A stretch of 45,946 nucleotides of DNA from Sulfuricella sp. (GCA_028714315.1 JAQTMN010000019.1:1-45946); one strand, 5' to 3'. Positions 21,190 through 33,868 are shown, counted from the first letter of the stretch. A program made the numbers and translations. Notes: a model not told the origin generated them from the sequence alone.

Positions 21190-21549
21190 TTATTTGGCTC
21201 GGATAGCCTTGCGCGGACCTTTACGGGTACGAGCATTGGTGCGAGTGCGCTGGCCGCGAACCGGCAAACCGCGACGATGGCGCAGGCCGCGATAACTGCC
21301 GAGATCCATGAGACGCTTGATGTTCATGGAAACTTCGCGGCGCAGATCGCCTTCGACCGTGATCTTGGCGACTTCATCGCGCAGCTTTTCCATGTCGCTG
21401 TCGTTGATGTCCTTGATCTTGGTCGCGGTGTTGATGCCTGCCGCTGCGCAAATTTTCTGCGCGCGGGTACGGCCAATACCATAAATCGCGGTCAGCGCGA
21501 TCACGGCGTGTTGATGGTTCGGGATATTTACCCCAGCGATGCGGGCCAT
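21190..21549 (-). CDS. rpsM: 30S ribosomal protein S13
   Basis: The 119-residue product starts [20 protein letters not shown] and has the helix-two-turn-helix segment [15 protein letters not shown] and the basic tail [20 protein letters not shown] that reaches the P-site tRNA. It sits in the 30S head and bridges to the large subunit. A 67-base spacer separates it from rpmJ, the largest gap in this part of the cluster. Confidence 0.98.
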   Translation of the reverse strand: MARIAGVNIPNHQHAVIALTAIYGIGRTRAQKICAAAGINTATKIKDINDSDMEKLRDEVAKITVEGDLRREVSMNIKRLMDLGSYRGLRHRRGLPVRGQRTRTNARTRKGPRKAIRAK

Positions 21550-21616
21550 GCACTTACTCCCAGCAAATGACTGATTTAGAAAAAGTCGGCAATGTTAACA
21601 GTTCCACGCGCCAGAA

Positions 21617-21730
21617 TCAACCTTGACGTTGCTTGTGGCGAGGATCGGTACAAATCACGCGCAGCACGCCATGGCGCTTGACCATTTTGCAGTGGCGGCA
21701 CAGCCGTTTAATTGAAGCACGGACTCTCAT
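21617..21730 (-). CDS. rpmJ: 50S ribosomal protein L36, zinc form
   Basis: The 37-residue product reads [20 protein letters not shown], then [17 protein letters not shown]. Cys11, Cys14, Cys27 and His32/33 form the zinc knuckle of the C+ form. Two ATGs are adjacent; the second (21730) has AGGAG at a better distance and matches the family start. The gene lies between infA and rpsM, its usual site at the end of the spc cluster. Confidence 0.95.
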   Translation of the reverse strand: MRVRASIKRLCRHCKMVKRHGVLRVICTDPRHKQRQG

Positions 21731-21751
21731 CATTTTCTCCTGTAAAACTTT

Positions 21752-21970
21752 TTACTTGGCGCGGAAGGTAATCCGCGCGCGGGTTAAATCGTAGGGGGTC
21801 AGCTCGACCGTCACCTTATCGCCCGGCAAGATCCGGATATAGTGCATCCGCATTTTTCCGGAAATATGCCCGAGCACCACGTGGCCGTTTTCCAGCTTGA
21901 CGCGGAAGGTCGCATTGGGGAGCGTCTCCAGAATCTCTCCCTGCATTTCAATTGTTTCTTCCTTCGCCAT
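21752..21970 (-). CDS. infA: Translation initiation factor IF-1
   Basis: The 72-residue product is a single S1-type OB fold: [20 protein letters not shown], then [20 protein letters not shown] and [19 protein letters not shown]. It binds the A site of the 30S subunit during initiation. It has normal length and is co-linear between secY (28 bases) and rpmJ (21 bases), as in many betaproteobacteria. Confidence 0.97.
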   Translation of the reverse strand: MAKEETIEMQGEILETLPNATFRVKLENGHVVLGHISGKMRMHYIRILPGDKVTVELTPYDLTRARITFRAK

Positions 21971-21998
21971 GCGCTATCCCGTTATCAACCTAAAATCA

Positions 21999-23315
<1,317 letters not shown>

Positions 23316-23328
23316 AGCCAGTCTCGAC

Positions 23329-23769
23329 CTATTCCGTGAACTTGCCGCCGGCGGCTTCGATTGCCGCCCGCGCGCCCTTGGTGGCGGAGATGCCCTGCAA
23401 GGTCAGCGCACGGCTGACTTCGCCCGACAGGAATACCTTCGCGCCCAGCGCGCCGCCCGGGACAATGCCAGCCTGCTTCAGCGCAAGCAGATCGATCGTA
23501 TCGACCGGCATGGCGTTGAGTTCGGACGAGCGGACTTCCGCCATTTCGCCGCGCACCTTGGCGAGCGAAACGAAACCGCGTTTGGGCAAACGGCGTTGCA
23601 GCGGCATTTGGCCGCCTTCGAAGCCAACCTTGTGAAAGCCGCCGGAACGGGAGGTCTGGCCCTTGTGGCCGCGGCCGCAGGTCTTGCCGAGGCCGGAACC
23701 GATGCCCCGCCCAACGCGCTTCGCGGCGTGTTTGCTGCCTGGGGCAGGCTTAAGATTATTCAGTTGCAT
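23329..23769 (-). CDS. rplO: 50S ribosomal protein L15
   Basis: The 146-residue product has the Gly-rich N-terminal arm ([20 protein letters not shown], then GQTSRSGG) that threads into 23S rRNA, and a C-terminal globular domain ([20 protein letters not shown]). It is needed late in 50S assembly. Its ATG directly abuts the rpmD stop (TAAATG), so the two are translationally coupled. Confidence 0.97.
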   Translation of the reverse strand: MQLNNLKPAPGSKHAAKRVGRGIGSGLGKTCGRGHKGQTSRSGGFHKVGFEGGQMPLQRRLPKRGFVSLAKVRGEMAEVRSSELNAMPVDTIDLLALKQAGIVPGGALGAKVFLSGEVSRALTLQGISATKGARAAIEAAGGKFTE

Positions 23770-23964
23770 TTAGCCCTCGCACTTCACTAAATAGTAGACC
23801 GTATTGATCATGCCACGAACCGCAGGCGTGTCTTCTACTTCAACCGTATGGCCGATACGCTTCAAACCCAGGCCGCGCACGCAAGCGCGATGCGACTGGA
23901 TGGTGCCGATGACGCTCTTGACCTGAGTGACCTTCAGCTTGTTGGATTTAGTTGCGTTTGTCAT
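23770..23964 (-). CDS. rpmD: 50S ribosomal protein L30
   Basis: The 64-residue product contains [40 protein letters not shown] and [12 protein letters not shown], the L30 fold. The ATG at 23964 is preceded by GGGG; a GTG one codon earlier is possible. It lies 3 bases after the rpsE stop. Confidence 0.96.
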   Translation of the reverse strand: MTNATKSNKLKVTQVKSVIGTIQSHRACVRGLGLKRIGHTVEVEDTPAVRGMINTVYYLVKCEG

Positions 23965-23967
23965 CAC

Positions 23968-24483
23968 TTACCCCAAAATCTCTTCGACGGATTTGCCGCG
24001 CTTGGCTGCGATCTCGGCCGGCGTATTCATGGCCTGCAAGCCGTTGAGGGTGGCGCGCACAATGTTGTACGGGTTGGTCGAGCCGATGCACTTGGCGAGA
24101 ACGTTATGCACGCCCATCACCTCGAAAATCGCGCGCATCGGGCCGCCGGCGATGATGCCGGTACCTTCCGAAGCCGGCTGCATGTAAACCTTGGCGGCGC
24201 CGTGATGCCCGACCACAGCGTGATGCAGGGTGCCCTTCTTCAGGCTGACCTTGACCATATTGCGGCGCGCGTCTTCCATCGCCTTCTGCACGGCGACCGG
24301 AACTTCGCGCGACTTGCCCTTGCCCATGCCGACGCTGCCGTTGCCGTCGCCAACCACGGTCAGCGCGGCAAACGCCATGATCCGGCCGCCCTTGACCACC
24401 TTGGTCACGCGGTTGACGCCGATCATTTTTTCCTGCATGCCGTCGCCGCGGTCTTCCTGCTGATTCTTCTCAAATTTAGCCAT
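23968..24483 (-). CDS. rpsE: 30S ribosomal protein S5
   Basis: The 171-residue product starts [20 protein letters not shown]. The double-stranded RNA-binding-like domain includes [20 protein letters not shown], with the loop linked to decoding accuracy, and [20 protein letters not shown]. The C-terminal domain includes [20 protein letters not shown]. It lies at the mRNA entry side of the 30S. Two adjacent ATGs precede GCT; the one at 24483 is best spaced from GGGG. Confidence 0.97.
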   Translation of the reverse strand: MAKFEKNQQEDRGDGMQEKMIGVNRVTKVVKGGRIMAFAALTVVGDGNGSVGMGKGKSREVPVAVQKAMEDARRNMVKVSLKKGTLHHAVVGHHGAAKVYMQPASEGTGIIAGGPMRAIFEVMGVHNVLAKCIGSTNPYNIVRATLNGLQAMNTPAEIAAKRGKSVEEILG

Positions 24484-24495
24484 CATCAACCCCGC

Positions 24496-24849
24496 TTAGA
24501 ATTTCAGGCCGTTTTCACGCGCGGCTTCCGCCAGCGCCTTCACACGCCCATGGTAATGAAAGCCGGAGCGGTCGAACGCCACGGTCTCGATGCCCGCGAC
24601 CTTCGCCATTTCGGCAATGCGCTTGCCCACCAGCGCAGCGGCATCCTTGTTGCCGCCATTCGGCAGATCCTTGCGCACCTCGACTTCGAGCGAAGACGCG
24701 CTGGCCAGCACCTTGCCGCCGGTCGCATCGATGATCTGGGCGTAAATATGGCAATTAGTGCGATGAACCGACAGGCGCACCATCTTCATCTCTGCGATCT
24801 TGGCACGGGTTTTACGTGACCGGCGCAGACGTGACTGTTTCTTATCCAT
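24496..24849 (-). CDS. rplR: 50S ribosomal protein L18
   Basis: The 117-residue product has the basic N-terminus [40 protein letters not shown] and the C-terminal [20 protein letters not shown]. It binds 5S rRNA together with L5 in the central protuberance. It lies between rplF (11 bases) and rpsE (12 bases). Confidence 0.97.
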   Translation of the reverse strand: MDKKQSRLRRSRKTRAKIAEMKMVRLSVHRTNCHIYAQIIDATGGKVLASASSLEVEVRKDLPNGGNKDAAALVGKRIAEMAKVAGIETVAFDRSGFHYHGRVKALAEAARENGLKF

Positions 24850-24860
24850 GACTATTGCCC

Positions 24861-25394
24861 CTATTTCTTCTTGGTCTCTTTCAGGATCACCACTTCGTCG
24901 GCATAACGCACGCCCTTGCCCTTATAGGGCTCCGGACTGCGGTAGGCGCGAATTTCCGCGGCGACCTGACCAACGCGCTGCTTGTCAGCGCCCTTCAAAA
25001 TGATCTCGGTCTGGGTCGGCGTTTCGACTTTGACCCCCTCGGGCATCTTGTGCTCGACCGGATGGGAAAAGCCCAGCGTCAGGCCCAGCACGTCGCCCTT
25101 GGCGGTAGCGCGATAACCCACGCCGACCAGCGTCAGCTTGCGCTCGAAGCCCTTCGACACGCCTTGGACCATATTGGCAAGCAAGGCGCGCATCGTGCCC
25201 GACATCGCGTTCGACTGCATCGTATCGTTGGCGGCCTTGCATTGCAGCTCGTTGCCCGTCTGAACCACGGTCACATCGCCGTTCTGGCGCTGCGTCAGCG
25301 CCCCGAGCGGACCCTTGACGACGATCTCGGCGGCGCTCAGCGTCACTTCCACGCCGGCCGGCAGGACTACCGGATTTTTAGCTATTCTGGACAT
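24861..25394 (-). CDS. rplF: 50S ribosomal protein L6
   Basis: The 177-residue product starts [20 protein letters not shown] and has two tandem homologous domains, the second with [20 protein letters not shown] and [20 protein letters not shown] near the end. It sits by the factor-binding site next to the sarcin-ricin loop. I reject an upstream TTG start because it reads into the rpsH end and lacks family similarity. The next genes are rpsH upstream (10 bases) and rplR downstream. Confidence 0.97.
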   Translation of the reverse strand: MSRIAKNPVVLPAGVEVTLSAAEIVVKGPLGALTQRQNGDVTVVQTGNELQCKAANDTMQSNAMSGTMRALLANMVQGVSKGFERKLTLVGVGYRATAKGDVLGLTLGFSHPVEHKMPEGVKVETPTQTEIILKGADKQRVGQVAAEIRAYRSPEPYKGKGVRYADEVVILKETKKK

Positions 25395-25404
25395 GCTTAC
25401 CTCG

Positions 25405-25800
25405 CTACGCCACAACGCACAGCACTTCGCCGCCGATACCGGCCGCGCGCGCCTTGCGATCTGTCATCACCCCTTTGGACGTGGACACGATGGCCACACC
25501 CAAACCGTTCATGACCTTTGGAATCTCGCCGTTACCCTTGTAAATGCGAAGCCCTGGCCGGCTAACCCGATCGATCTTCTCGATCACGGGACGGCCGGCG
25601 TAGTACTTCAGGCGCACCTCGAGCGAGGGCTTGCCGGCCTCGTCGCGCACAGCGAAATCATCAATGTAGCCCTCTTCCTTCAGCACCGTGGCAATTGCCG
25701 CCTTGAGCTTGGACGAAGGCATGCTGACACTGACCTTTTCCGCACTTTGACCATTGCGGATACGCGTCAGCATATCGGCGATCGGATCACTCATACTCAT
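25405..25800 (-). CDS. rpsH: 30S ribosomal protein S8
   Basis: The 131-residue product starts [20 protein letters not shown], matching the E. coli start MSMQDPIADM, and ends with [20 protein letters not shown] and EVLCVVA. It binds helix 21 of 16S rRNA early in assembly. In E. coli, S8 represses the spc operon through the rplX-rplE region. No matching site was identified here. Confidence 0.97.
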   Translation of the reverse strand: MSMSDPIADMLTRIRNGQSAEKVSVSMPSSKLKAAIATVLKEEGYIDDFAVRDEAGKPSLEVRLKYYAGRPVIEKIDRVSRPGLRIYKGNGEIPKVMNGLGVAIVSTSKGVMTDRKARAAGIGGEVLCVVA

Positions 25801-25814
25801 ATACTATTCTCCCG

Positions 25815-26120
25815 CTACCAACTGGCTTTAACTACGCCGGGAATCTCACCGCGCATGGCGTACTCGCGCACCTTGGTGCGCGCCAACCCGAACTTTCTGA
25901 ACACGCCACGCGGACGGCCGGTCAGCGAGCAACGATTGCGCAAGCGCACCGGGCTGGCATCCCGCGGCAGCGCCTGCAACTTCAGGCGGGCAGCGTAGCG
26001 CTCTTCGTCGCCGAGCTTGGAATTGTTGATCACCGCCATCAGTTCCGCGCGCTTCGCGGCATATTTCTTCACCGTCTCGCGGCGCTTCTTGTCACGATTA
26101 ATCAAGGATAACTTAGCCAT
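25815..26120 (-). CDS. rpsN: 30S ribosomal protein S14, long zinc-free form
   Basis: The 101-residue product has [20 protein letters not shown] and [20 protein letters not shown] near the C-terminus. It is the C-minus form, with a single cysteine instead of the CxxC pairs of the short type. It packs in the 30S head with S3 and S10. It lies 7 bases after rplE. Confidence 0.97.
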   Translation of the reverse strand: MAKLSLINRDKKRRETVKKYAAKRAELMAVINNSKLGDEERYAARLKLQALPRDASPVRLRNRCSLTGRPRGVFRKFGLARTKVREYAMRGEIPGVVKASW

Positions 26121-26127
26121 GCCAACC

Positions 26128-26667
26128 TCAGTTCTTGAAGGGGAATTTAAACGCGGCGAGAAGCGCGCGCGCCTCTTCGTCGGTCTTGGCGGTCGTCGTG
26201 ATCGAGATGTTCATGCCACGCAACGCGTCAATCTTGTCGTAATCGATTTCCGGGAAAATGATCTGCTCACGCACACCCATGTTGTAGTTGCCGCGACCAT
26301 CGAATGCCTTGCCGGAAATCCCGCGGAAGTCGCGGATACGGGGAATCGCAACGGAAACCAGTCGATCCAGGAACTCATACATCTGGGCGCGACGCAGCGT
26401 CACCATGCAACCCACCGGGTAGTTGTCGCGAATCTTGAAACCCGCGATCGATTTGCGCGACATCGTCACCACCGGTTTTTGACCGGCGATCTTCTTCATG
26501 TCGCCAACTGCATGTTCCATCACTTTTTTGTCCGCAACCGCTTCACCCACACCCATGTTGAGCGTGATTTTTTCGATGCGCGGTACTTCCATCGCAGATT
26601 TGTAGCCAAACTGTTCGACCAGCTGCTTGACCACGGTATCTTTATAGTATTGCTGTAAACGAGCCAT
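26128..26667 (-). CDS. rplE: 50S ribosomal protein L5
   Basis: The 179-residue product starts [20 protein letters not shown] and contains [40 protein letters not shown] and [20 protein letters not shown]. It binds 5S rRNA and touches the P-site tRNA elbow. AAGGGG precedes the ATG at 26667; a GTG two codons earlier is less likely. Confidence 0.97.
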   Translation of the reverse strand: MARLQQYYKDTVVKQLVEQFGYKSAMEVPRIEKITLNMGVGEAVADKKVMEHAVGDMKKIAGQKPVVTMSRKSIAGFKIRDNYPVGCMVTLRRAQMYEFLDRLVSVAIPRIRDFRGISGKAFDGRGNYNMGVREQIIFPEIDYDKIDALRGMNISITTTAKTDEEARALLAAFKFPFKN

Positions 26668-26676
26668 GTTCACCCC

Positions 26677-26994
26677 TTACGCGTCCAGCACTTCGCCGTT
26701 GGATTTAAAAAAACGGACCTTGCGGCCGTCCTCCAGAGTCTTGATGCCCACGCGATCCGCCTTTTGAGTGGCGGGGTTGAACAGCGCGACGTTCGACACA
26801 TCCACCGGCATTTCCTTTTCGACGATGCCGCCAGCAAAACCCTTGACCGGGTTAGGCTTCTGGTGCTTCTTGACCTTGTTGACACCCTCGACAAGCACAT
26901 GCCCGTCATCCAGCACACGCAGAACCAAGCCGCGCCGCCCCTTGTCCTTGCCAGTAATGACGACGATATCGTCGCCCTTGCGAATTTTGCGCAT
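26677..26994 (-). CDS. rplX: 50S ribosomal protein L24
   Basis: The 105-residue product starts [20 protein letters not shown], the KOW motif, and continues with [20 protein letters not shown]. It is an assembly initiator bound to domain I of 23S rRNA. It sits 11 bases after rplN and 9 before rplE. Confidence 0.97.
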   Translation of the reverse strand: MRKIRKGDDIVVITGKDKGRRGLVLRVLDDGHVLVEGVNKVKKHQKPNPVKGFAGGIVEKEMPVDVSNVALFNPATQKADRVGIKTLEDGRKVRFFKSNGEVLDA

Positions 26995-27005
26995 TCCGAT
27001 TCTCC

Positions 27006-27374
27006 TTACAGAACTTCCGGAGCCAGCGAAACGATCTTCATGAATCGTTCGGTGCGCAGCTCGCGGGTCACGGGGCCGAAAATACGGGTGCCGATGGGTT
27101 CCAGCTTGTTATTCAGCAGAACGGCGGCATTGCCGTCGAATTTGACCAGGGATCCATCCGGACGGCGCACGCCCTTGGCGGTGCGAACCACGACCGCGTT
27201 GTAGACGTCGCCCTTCTTGACACGACCGCGCGGGGCGGCGTCCTTGATGCTGACCTTGATGACATCGCCGATGGCGGCGTAACGACGCTTGGAGCCGCCC
27301 AACACCTTGATGCACATAACCGAGCGCGCACCGGTGTTATCTGCGACATCCAGCACAGATTGCATTTGAATCAT
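27006..27374 (-). CDS. rplN: 50S ribosomal protein L14
   Basis: The 122-residue product starts [20 protein letters not shown] and contains [20 protein letters not shown] and [18 protein letters not shown]. It forms an intersubunit bridge and binds the silencing factor RsfS in other bacteria. It is preceded by an unusual 146-bp spacer after rpsQ that is rich in inverted repeats. Confidence 0.98.
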   Translation of the reverse strand: MIQMQSVLDVADNTGARSVMCIKVLGGSKRRYAAIGDVIKVSIKDAAPRGRVKKGDVYNAVVVRTAKGVRRPDGSLVKFDGNAAVLLNNKLEPIGTRIFGPVTRELRTERFMKIVSLAPEVL

Positions 27375-27520
27375 TTTTGTTTCTCCAACTTAATCCGCCC
27401 GGCTGCTGTTGCGATGCAACTTTCCGCCGGCGGTCAGTTTTGGCTCTGCCCGCAAATCGCGGCACAGTTCGCCCAAAAAAGGCGAGATGTTAGCGCTTCC
27501 CGGAGGGAAGCGCAAGCACT
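27375..27520 (-). repeat. Palindrome-rich spacer between rpsQ and rplN
   Basis: In a cluster whose genes are mostly 0-15 bases apart, this gap is 146 bases. It holds GCGCTTCCC-GGA-GGGAAGCGC (27493-27513, perfect 9-bp arms), CGCC(C)-AAAAAA-GGCG (27470-27484), the self-complementary CCGCCGGCGG (27424-27433) and GTTGC-GAT-GCAAC (27408-27420). On the minus strand a T6 run begins 12 bases after the longest hairpin. No open frame is recognisable. It may be a processing or partial termination site. Confidence 0.6.
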
Positions 27521-27784
27521 TTATACCAGACGACTCTTTTCGACCAGCGTAGCAACACGCCAGGTCTTGGTTTTCGCCAACGGACGGCATTCCTCGATCG
27601 TCACCAGGTCGCCCTCTTGGTACTCGTTGTTCTGATCGTGCGCATGATATTTCTTGGAGCGGCTGATCACCTTGCCATACAACGGATGCTTCACCTTGCG
27701 TTCGACCAGCACGGTTACGGTCTTGTCCATCTTGTTGCTGACCACGCGGCCGGTAAGCGTACGCGTTACTTTCTCTTCGCTCAT
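27521..27784 (-). CDS. rpsQ: 30S ribosomal protein S17
   Basis: The 87-residue product starts [20 protein letters not shown] and contains [20 protein letters not shown] and [20 protein letters not shown], the S17 OB fold. It binds the 5' domain of 16S rRNA. The ATG overlaps the rpmC stop as ATGA. Confidence 0.97.
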   Translation of the reverse strand: MSEEKVTRTLTGRVVSNKMDKTVTVLVERKVKHPLYGKVISRSKKYHAHDQNNEYQEGDLVTIEECRPLAKTKTWRVATLVEKSRLV

Positions 27785-27975
27785 GCTTGTCTCGCCTTCT
27801 CACTCATCACTGTGCGCACCCGCGCGATATCCTTGCGCACTTTGCCCAGCTGATCGACCTTGGTGCTTTGTTGCGTGGAAATCTGCATGCGCAGGCCAAA
27901 TTGGGCGCGCAACAACTCCACCAACTCCTTGCTCAACTCATCCGCCGATTTGGCTCTTAATTCGCTGGCCTTCAT
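27781..27975 (-). CDS. rpmC: 50S ribosomal protein L29
   Basis: The 64-residue product starts [20 protein letters not shown] and continues [20 protein letters not shown], a two-helix hairpin at the tunnel exit near L23. The ATG at 27975 has AGGTGG upstream and lies one base after the rplP stop. Confidence 0.96.
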   Translation of the reverse strand: MKASELRAKSADELSKELVELLRAQFGLRMQISTQQSTKVDQLGKVRKDIARVRTVMSEKARQA

Positions 27976-27976
27976 G

Positions 27977-28393
27977 TCAACCACCTAACTGTCTGGTTAC
28001 AAAAGTGGTCTGGATCGGCAACTTGGCCGCCGCCAGGCGGAACGCCTCGCGCGCCAGAGTTTCCTCCACTCCATCCATCTCGTAGAGCACCTTGCCGGGC
28101 TGAATCTCGGCCACGTAGTACTCCGGGTTACCCTTACCGTTACCCATCCGCACTTCGGCGGGCTTCTGGGAAATCGGCTTGTCGGGGAATATGCGGATCC
28201 AGATCCGTCCACCGCGCTTGATGTGGCGCGTCATGGCACGGCGCGCTGCCTCGATCTGGCGCGCCGTCAGCCGGCCGCGGCCGATCGCCTTCAGCCCGAA
28301 CTCGCCGAAGCTGACCTTGTTGCCGCGAGTGGCGACGCCGGTATTACGGCCCTTTTGCTCCTTGCGGTATTTTCTTCTAGCTGGCTGTAGCAT
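27977..28393 (-). CDS. rplP: 50S ribosomal protein L16
   Basis: The 138-residue product starts [20 protein letters not shown] and contains [20 protein letters not shown] and [20 protein letters not shown]. It contacts the A-site tRNA and is needed for full peptidyl-transferase activity. Its first 17 bases overlap the end of rpsC, longer than the usual 4-base overlap; the ribosome-binding site lies inside rpsC. Confidence 0.98.
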   Translation of the reverse strand: MLQPARRKYRKEQKGRNTGVATRGNKVSFGEFGLKAIGRGRLTARQIEAARRAMTRHIKRGGRIWIRIFPDKPISQKPAEVRMGNGKGNPEYYVAEIQPGKVLYEMDGVEETLAREAFRLAAAKLPIQTTFVTRQLGG

Positions 28394-29087
28394 GTTTTGC
28401 TCCCGACTTTCTAGGTTTGCGTTCAGGTTCCACTACCGCAGCTGCCGGCGTTTCACCCTTGCCTGTCGTCTCGCCCTTGTAGACCCAGACCTTGATTCCG
28501 ATAATGCCGTAAGTCGTCTTCGCCTCGGCGGTGCCGTAGTCGATGTCGGCACGCAGGGTATGCAGCGGCACGCGGCCTTCGCGATACCATTCCGTACGCG
28601 CGATCTCGGCACCGTTCAGACGGCCGGCGCTCTCGATCTTGATGCCCTGGGCACCGAGACGCATGGCGTTCTGCATCGCGCGCTTCATGGCGCGGCGGAA
28701 CATGATGCGCTTTTCGAGCTGGCTCGCGATGCTCTCGGCGATCAATTGCGAATCGATCTCTGGCTTGCGGATCTCTTCGATGTTGAGGTGCACGGGCACG
28801 CCCATCATTTTCTGCAATTGAACCTTGAGGGATTCGATATCCTCGCCCTTCTTGCCGATAACGACGCCAGGACGGGCGCTGTAAATCGTGATGCGAGCGT
28901 TGCGCGCGGGCCGCTCGATCACGATCTTGCCGACCGATGCGTGGGCCAGTTTTTTCTTGAGGAAGCCACGCACCTTGATATCGTCGCTCAGCATGCCGGC
29001 AAAGTTCTTGCTGTTGGCATACCACTTCGAGGTCCAGTTTTTGAGTACGCTCAGCCGGAAGCCTGTTGGATTAATCTTCTGTCCCAT
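28377..29087 (-). CDS. rpsC: 30S ribosomal protein S3
   Basis: The 236-residue product starts [20 protein letters not shown]. The KH type II domain includes [20 protein letters not shown] (GxxG loop VIGKKGED), and the C-terminal domain includes [20 protein letters not shown]. It lines the mRNA entry tunnel with S4 and S5. The ATG at 29087 matches the family; an upstream extension to 29150 runs through the spacer and the rplV end. Confidence 0.98.
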   Translation of the reverse strand: MGQKINPTGFRLSVLKNWTSKWYANSKNFAGMLSDDIKVRGFLKKKLAHASVGKIVIERPARNARITIYSARPGVVIGKKGEDIESLKVQLQKMMGVPVHLNIEEIRKPEIDSQLIAESIASQLEKRIMFRRAMKRAMQNAMRLGAQGIKIESAGRLNGAEIARTEWYREGRVPLHTLRADIDYGTAEAKTTYGIIGIKVWVYKGETTGKGETPAAAVVEPERKPRKSGAKHATAS

Positions 29088-29097
29088 ATTCTTTCCT

Positions 29098-29427
29098 TTA
29101 GTTTCCGACGGTGACCGTGATATGGCAGGTGGGCTTGAGGATTCTCGCACCGCGGCCCTTGGCCCGCGCGCGGAAACGCTTCATGGTCGAACCCTCATCG
29201 ACGCAGATCGTCGCCACCTTGAGCTCGTCAATGTCCGCGCCTTCGTTGTGCTCGGCGTTGGCAATCGCCGACTCCAGCACTTTCTTGATGATCACCGCAC
29301 CCTTTTTCGGGCTGAAGGTGAGAACATTCAACGCGCGCTCGACCGGCAGGCCGCGAATCTGGTCGGCAACCAGCCGGCCTTTTTGCGCCGACAATCTGGT
29401 ACCGCGTAATACAGCACTAACTCTCAT
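29098..29427 (-). CDS. rplV: 50S ribosomal protein L22
   Basis: The 109-residue product starts [20 protein letters not shown]. Its long beta-hairpin, which lines the exit tunnel ([20 protein letters not shown]), is present with normal length, so no macrolide-type deletion is apparent. Of two adjacent ATGs the second (29427) is better spaced from AGGAGG. Confidence 0.97.
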   Translation of the reverse strand: MRVSAVLRGTRLSAQKGRLVADQIRGLPVERALNVLTFSPKKGAVIIKKVLESAIANAEHNEGADIDELKVATICVDEGSTMKRFRARAKGRGARILKPTCHITVTVGN

Positions 29428-29436
29428 CATCGCCTC

Positions 29437-29712
29437 CTATTTCTTGGCCTTCTTGTCCGCCGCATGACCCTTGAAGGTGCGCGTCAGGGAAAATTCACCC
29501 AGCTTGTGGCCGACCATATTTTCCGAAATATAGACGGGGATATGCTGCTTACCGTTGTGTACCGCGATGGTCAAGCCGACAAAATCCGGCATGACCGTCG
29601 AGCGGCGCGACCAGGTCTTGATCGGGCGCTTGTCGTGAGTTGCGCGCGCCGCATCCACCTTGCGAAGCAGGTGTTCGTCAGCAAACGGGCCTTTTTTAAT
29701 AGAACGTGCCAT
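29437..29712 (-). CDS. rpsS: 30S ribosomal protein S19
   Basis: The 91-residue product starts [20 protein letters not shown] and contains [20 protein letters not shown] and [20 protein letters not shown]. It complexes with S13 in the 30S head. It lies 5 bases after rplB and 9 before rplV. Confidence 0.98.
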   Translation of the reverse strand: MARSIKKGPFADEHLLRKVDAARATHDKRPIKTWSRRSTVMPDFVGLTIAVHNGKQHIPVYISENMVGHKLGEFSLTRTFKGHAADKKAKK

Positions 29713-29717
29713 ATCTG

Positions 29718-30551
29718 TTACCTCTTATTCGACGGACGGCGATTCACAATCATGCCGGATGTGCGCTTGTTGCTGCGCGTGCGGTAGCCCTTGGTCGGCG
29801 TGCCCCATGGGCTGACCGGATGACGGCCGGCGGACGTCTTGCCTTCGCCGCCACCGTGCGGGTGATCGACCGGGTTCATAACCACGCCGCGAACCGTCGG
29901 ACGGACGCCACGCCAGCGCATCGCGCCGGCCTTGCCGATCGAACGCAGGTTATGTTCGGCATTGCCCACTTCGCCAATCGTCGCCTTGCAATCCACGTGC
30001 ACCTTGCGCACTTCGCCGGAGCGCAGGCGCAGTTGGGCGTAGCTGCCTTCGCGAGCCAGCAGCTGCACCGTGGCGCCGGCGGAGCGGGCGAGCTGCGCGC
30101 CCTTGCCGGGCTGCATTTCGATGCAGTGAATCATGGTACCCACCGGAATATTGCGCAGCGGAAGCGTATTGCCCGCCTTGATCGGGGAATCGGAACCGCT
30201 GATCAGCTGCGCGCCGGCACTGATACCCTTGGGCGCAATGATGTAGCGGCGCTCGCCGTCGGCGTAGCATAGCAGCGCCACGTGCGCGCTGCGGTTCGGG
30301 TCGTATTCCAGACGCTCGACCTTGGCGGGAATGCCGTCCTTGTTGCGCTTGAAGTCAATCACACGATAGTGTTGCTTGTGTCCACCGCCTTGGTGGCGCA
30401 CGGTGATGCGACCGTAGTGGTTGCGACCGGCGTTCTTCGACTGGCTCTCCAGCAGCGCCTGATGCGGCTTGCCCTTGTGCAGCTCGGGCGTAACGATCTT
30501 GGTTACGGCGCGACGGCCCGGGGATGTCGGTTTAACTTTAATAATTGCCAT
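29718..30551 (-). CDS. rplB: 50S ribosomal protein L2
   Basis: The 277-residue product starts [20 protein letters not shown]. The C-terminal region [20 protein letters not shown] contains the conserved histidine associated with the peptidyl-transferase region. It is one of the most conserved large-subunit proteins and helps subunit joining. It lies between rplW (10 bases) and rpsS (5 bases). Confidence 0.98.
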   Translation of the reverse strand: MAIIKVKPTSPGRRAVTKIVTPELHKGKPHQALLESQSKNAGRNHYGRITVRHQGGGHKQHYRVIDFKRNKDGIPAKVERLEYDPNRSAHVALLCYADGERRYIIAPKGISAGAQLISGSDSPIKAGNTLPLRNIPVGTMIHCIEMQPGKGAQLARSAGATVQLLAREGSYAQLRLRSGEVRKVHVDCKATIGEVGNAEHNLRSIGKAGAMRWRGVRPTVRGVVMNPVDHPHGGGEGKTSAGRHPVSPWGTPTKGYRTRSNKRTSGMIVNRRPSNKR

Positions 30552-30561
30552 GGTTGGTCTC

Positions 30562-30873
30562 CTACTCGCCTGCTGCGAAGCTGATTTCTTGGCCAGGCTT
30601 CAAGGCGACATAAGCCTTCTTCCAGTCCTTGCGGCGGCCGATCGTTTTGCCAAACCGTTTTTCCTTGCCCTTGACGGTCAGCACCTGAACCTTGTCCACT
30701 TCGACCTTGAACAGCAACTCTACCGCCGCCTTGATTTCCGGCTTGGTAGCATCGATCACGACACGGAATACGACTTGCTCGTGTTTGTCCGCCACCATCG
30801 TGCTCTTTTCGGAAATCTGGGGAGCCAGGATAACCTGAAGCAAGCGTTCCTGATTTAGCTTGGGCGCGTTCAT
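30562..30873 (-). CDS. rplW: 50S ribosomal protein L23
   Basis: The 103-residue product contains [20 protein letters not shown] and [20 protein letters not shown], with the exit-tunnel loop that recruits SRP and trigger factor. Its ATG overlaps the rplD stop by four bases. Confidence 0.97.
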   Translation of the reverse strand: MNAPKLNQERLLQVILAPQISEKSTMVADKHEQVVFRVVIDATKPEIKAAVELLFKVEVDKVQVLTVKGKEKRFGKTIGRRKDWKKAYVALKPGQEISFAAGE

Positions 30874-31490
30874 GCGTACATCTCCTCAAATTTCTTCACC
30901 GCATCGCGCGTCATCAGCACGTTGGGAAAATGAACCAGGCTGACCGGGTCGGCGCGGTGCGCTTCGAGCACCAGCACATGCGGCAGGTTGCGCGCGGACA
31001 GGTAGAGATTCTCGTCGAGATCGCCGGTAATGATCAGCACGCTGTCCATCCCCATGCCCTTGATTTTCGCGGCAAGCGCCTTGGTCTTCGGCGTATCGAC
31101 CGAGAAACCCTCGACCACGGACAGGCGGCCTTGGCGGGCCAGCTCGGACATGATCGAGCTGATGCCGGCGCGGAACATTTTCTTATTGACCTTCTGGCTG
31201 AAATTCTCATCCGGACGGTTCGGGAAAATTCGGCCACCGCCACGCCAAATCGGGCTGGACGACATACCGGCACGGGCACGCCCTGTGCCTTTTTGGCGCC
31301 ACGGCTTCTTGGTGGTATGGGAAACTTCGCCGCGGTCCTTCTGGGCGCGGTTACCGCTGCGCGCGTTGGCCATATAGGCCGTCACCAGCTGATGCACCAG
31401 CGTTTCGTTGAATTCGCGGCCGAACAGTTCGTCCGAAGCGGTCATGCTGGCGGTCGATTGACCTTGGTCGTTAATCAGTTTCAGTTCCAT
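30870..31490 (-). CDS. rplD: 50S ribosomal protein L4
   Basis: The 206-residue product starts [20 protein letters not shown]. The tunnel-lining loop [20 protein letters not shown] followed by [11 protein letters not shown] is intact. In E. coli, L4 represses its own S10 operon through the leader; the rpsJ leader here is short and I cannot show such control. Of two adjacent ATGs (31493, 31490) the second matches family starts. The rplC stop overlaps as TGATG. Confidence 0.97.
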   Translation of the reverse strand: MELKLINDQGQSTASMTASDELFGREFNETLVHQLVTAYMANARSGNRAQKDRGEVSHTTKKPWRQKGTGRARAGMSSSPIWRGGGRIFPNRPDENFSQKVNKKMFRAGISSIMSELARQGRLSVVEGFSVDTPKTKALAAKIKGMGMDSVLIITGDLDENLYLSARNLPHVLVLEAHRADPVSLVHFPNVLMTRDAVKKFEEMYA

Positions 31491-32134
31491 CATGCACCTG
31501 CCTTCACGCTGGGGCGTACAATCAGATCGCCGCCCTTGGAGCCGGGCACCGCCCCCTTGATCAGGAGCAACTGGCGTTCGGTGTCGATGCGGACGATTTC
31601 GAGGTTTTGCGTAGTACGCTTGACGGCGCCATAGTGGCCAGCCATCCGCTTGCCGGGGAATACGCGGCCCGGATCCTGGTTTTGACCGATGGAACCGGCG
31701 CTGTTATGCGAACGCGAGTTACCGTGGGTAGCGCGGTTCGAACTGAAATGGTGACGTTTGATCGCGCCGGTGAAGCCCTTACCCTGGGTGGTGCCGGTTA
31801 CGTCGACCATTTGGCCGACCGCAAACAAATCGATGCCGACGGTGCCGCCTAAGGCCACGCTCGCCAGCTCTTCGCCAGTTACGGTGAATTCATTGAGGAC
31901 ACGACCGGCTTCGACGCCGGCCTTGGCATAGTGCCCGGCCAGCGGCTGGGTCACGCGGTTCTTGCGGCGTACGCCGAAAGCAACTTGAACGGCGGTATAA
32001 CCGTCCGTTGCGGGGGTCTTGATCTGGGTCACGCGATTGTTGGACACATCCACCACGGTCACCGGAACGGAAGTACCGTCATCGGTAAACACGCGGGTCA
32101 TGCCAATCTTGCGCCCGACTAGTCCTAGGCTCAT
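31490..32134 (-). CDS. rplC: 50S ribosomal protein L3
   Basis: The 214-residue product starts [20 protein letters not shown] and contains [20 protein letters not shown] and [20 protein letters not shown], the loop reaching the peptidyl-transferase centre. It is an assembly initiator for the 50S. An ATG two codons earlier (32140) is closer to AAAAGGA and is the alternative start. Confidence 0.97.
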   Translation of the reverse strand: MSLGLVGRKIGMTRVFTDDGTSVPVTVVDVSNNRVTQIKTPATDGYTAVQVAFGVRRKNRVTQPLAGHYAKAGVEAGRVLNEFTVTGEELASVALGGTVGIDLFAVGQMVDVTGTTQGKGFTGAIKRHHFSSNRATHGNSRSHNSAGSIGQNQDPGRVFPGKRMAGHYGAVKRTTQNLEIVRIDTERQLLLIKGAVPGSKGGDLIVRPSVKAGA

Positions 32135-32195
32135 CAACATTTTCCTTTTTACTGGGCCGGTTACGATTGACCGGCGGTTTAGCGGCAAAGAATAC

Positions 32196-32236
32196 GGCTG
32201 GAAAAAAGCGGTGAAGTATACACCGTTTTTCCAACC
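32196..32236 (-). repeat. Inverted repeat in the rpsJ-rplC spacer
   Basis: GGCTGGAAAAAAGCGGTG (32196-32213) and CACCGTTTTTCCAACC (32221-32236) pair around the 7-base loop AAGTATA with one bulge and one mismatch. The spacer is 120 bases, while the genes downstream are tightly packed. There is no U-tract after it on the minus strand. Confidence 0.5.
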
Positions 32237-32254
32237 GCATCACTACCTGTTTTT

Positions 32255-32563
32255 TTACAACTTGATTTCTACATCGACTCCAGCCGGCAAATCCAGCTTC
32301 ATCAGTGCATCCACCGTCTTGTCGGTGGGATCGATGATGTCCATCAGGCGCAGGTGCGTACGAATTTCCAGCTGGTCGCGCGAAGTCTTGTTGACGTGCG
32401 GCGAACGCAGAATGTCGAATCGCTCGATGCGGGTAGGCAGTGGCACGGGGCCCTTGACCACGGCGCCGGTGCGCTTGGCGGTTTCCACGATTTCCATTGC
32501 GGACTGGTCGATCAGGCGATAATCAAACGCCTTCAGGCGAATGCGAATTTTTTGGCTTTGCAT
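32255..32563 (-). CDS. rpsJ: 30S ribosomal protein S10 (NusE)
   Basis: The 102-residue product starts [20 protein letters not shown] and contains [20 protein letters not shown]. It works in the 30S head and also binds NusB and NusG in antitermination. It heads the S10 cluster but follows tuf after only 88 bases, so str and S10 genes may be one transcript. The ATG at 32563 matches the family start. Confidence 0.98.
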   Translation of the reverse strand: MQSQKIRIRLKAFDYRLIDQSAMEIVETAKRTGAVVKGPVPLPTRIERFDILRSPHVNKTSRDQLEIRTHLRLMDIIDPTDKTVDALMKLDLPAGVDVEIKL

Positions 32564-32651
32564 GTTTTTTTCCAAAGAGCGTAAAAGAGCGGGTTGCCTG
32601 CGGCTTGCAGCGGGCACAAGTCCCGCTAGAAGCCACGTCCTGCGAACTTGA

Positions 32652-33842
<1,191 letters not shown>

Positions 33843-33868
33843 GATGACTTCCTTTATCTAAAGAACGA

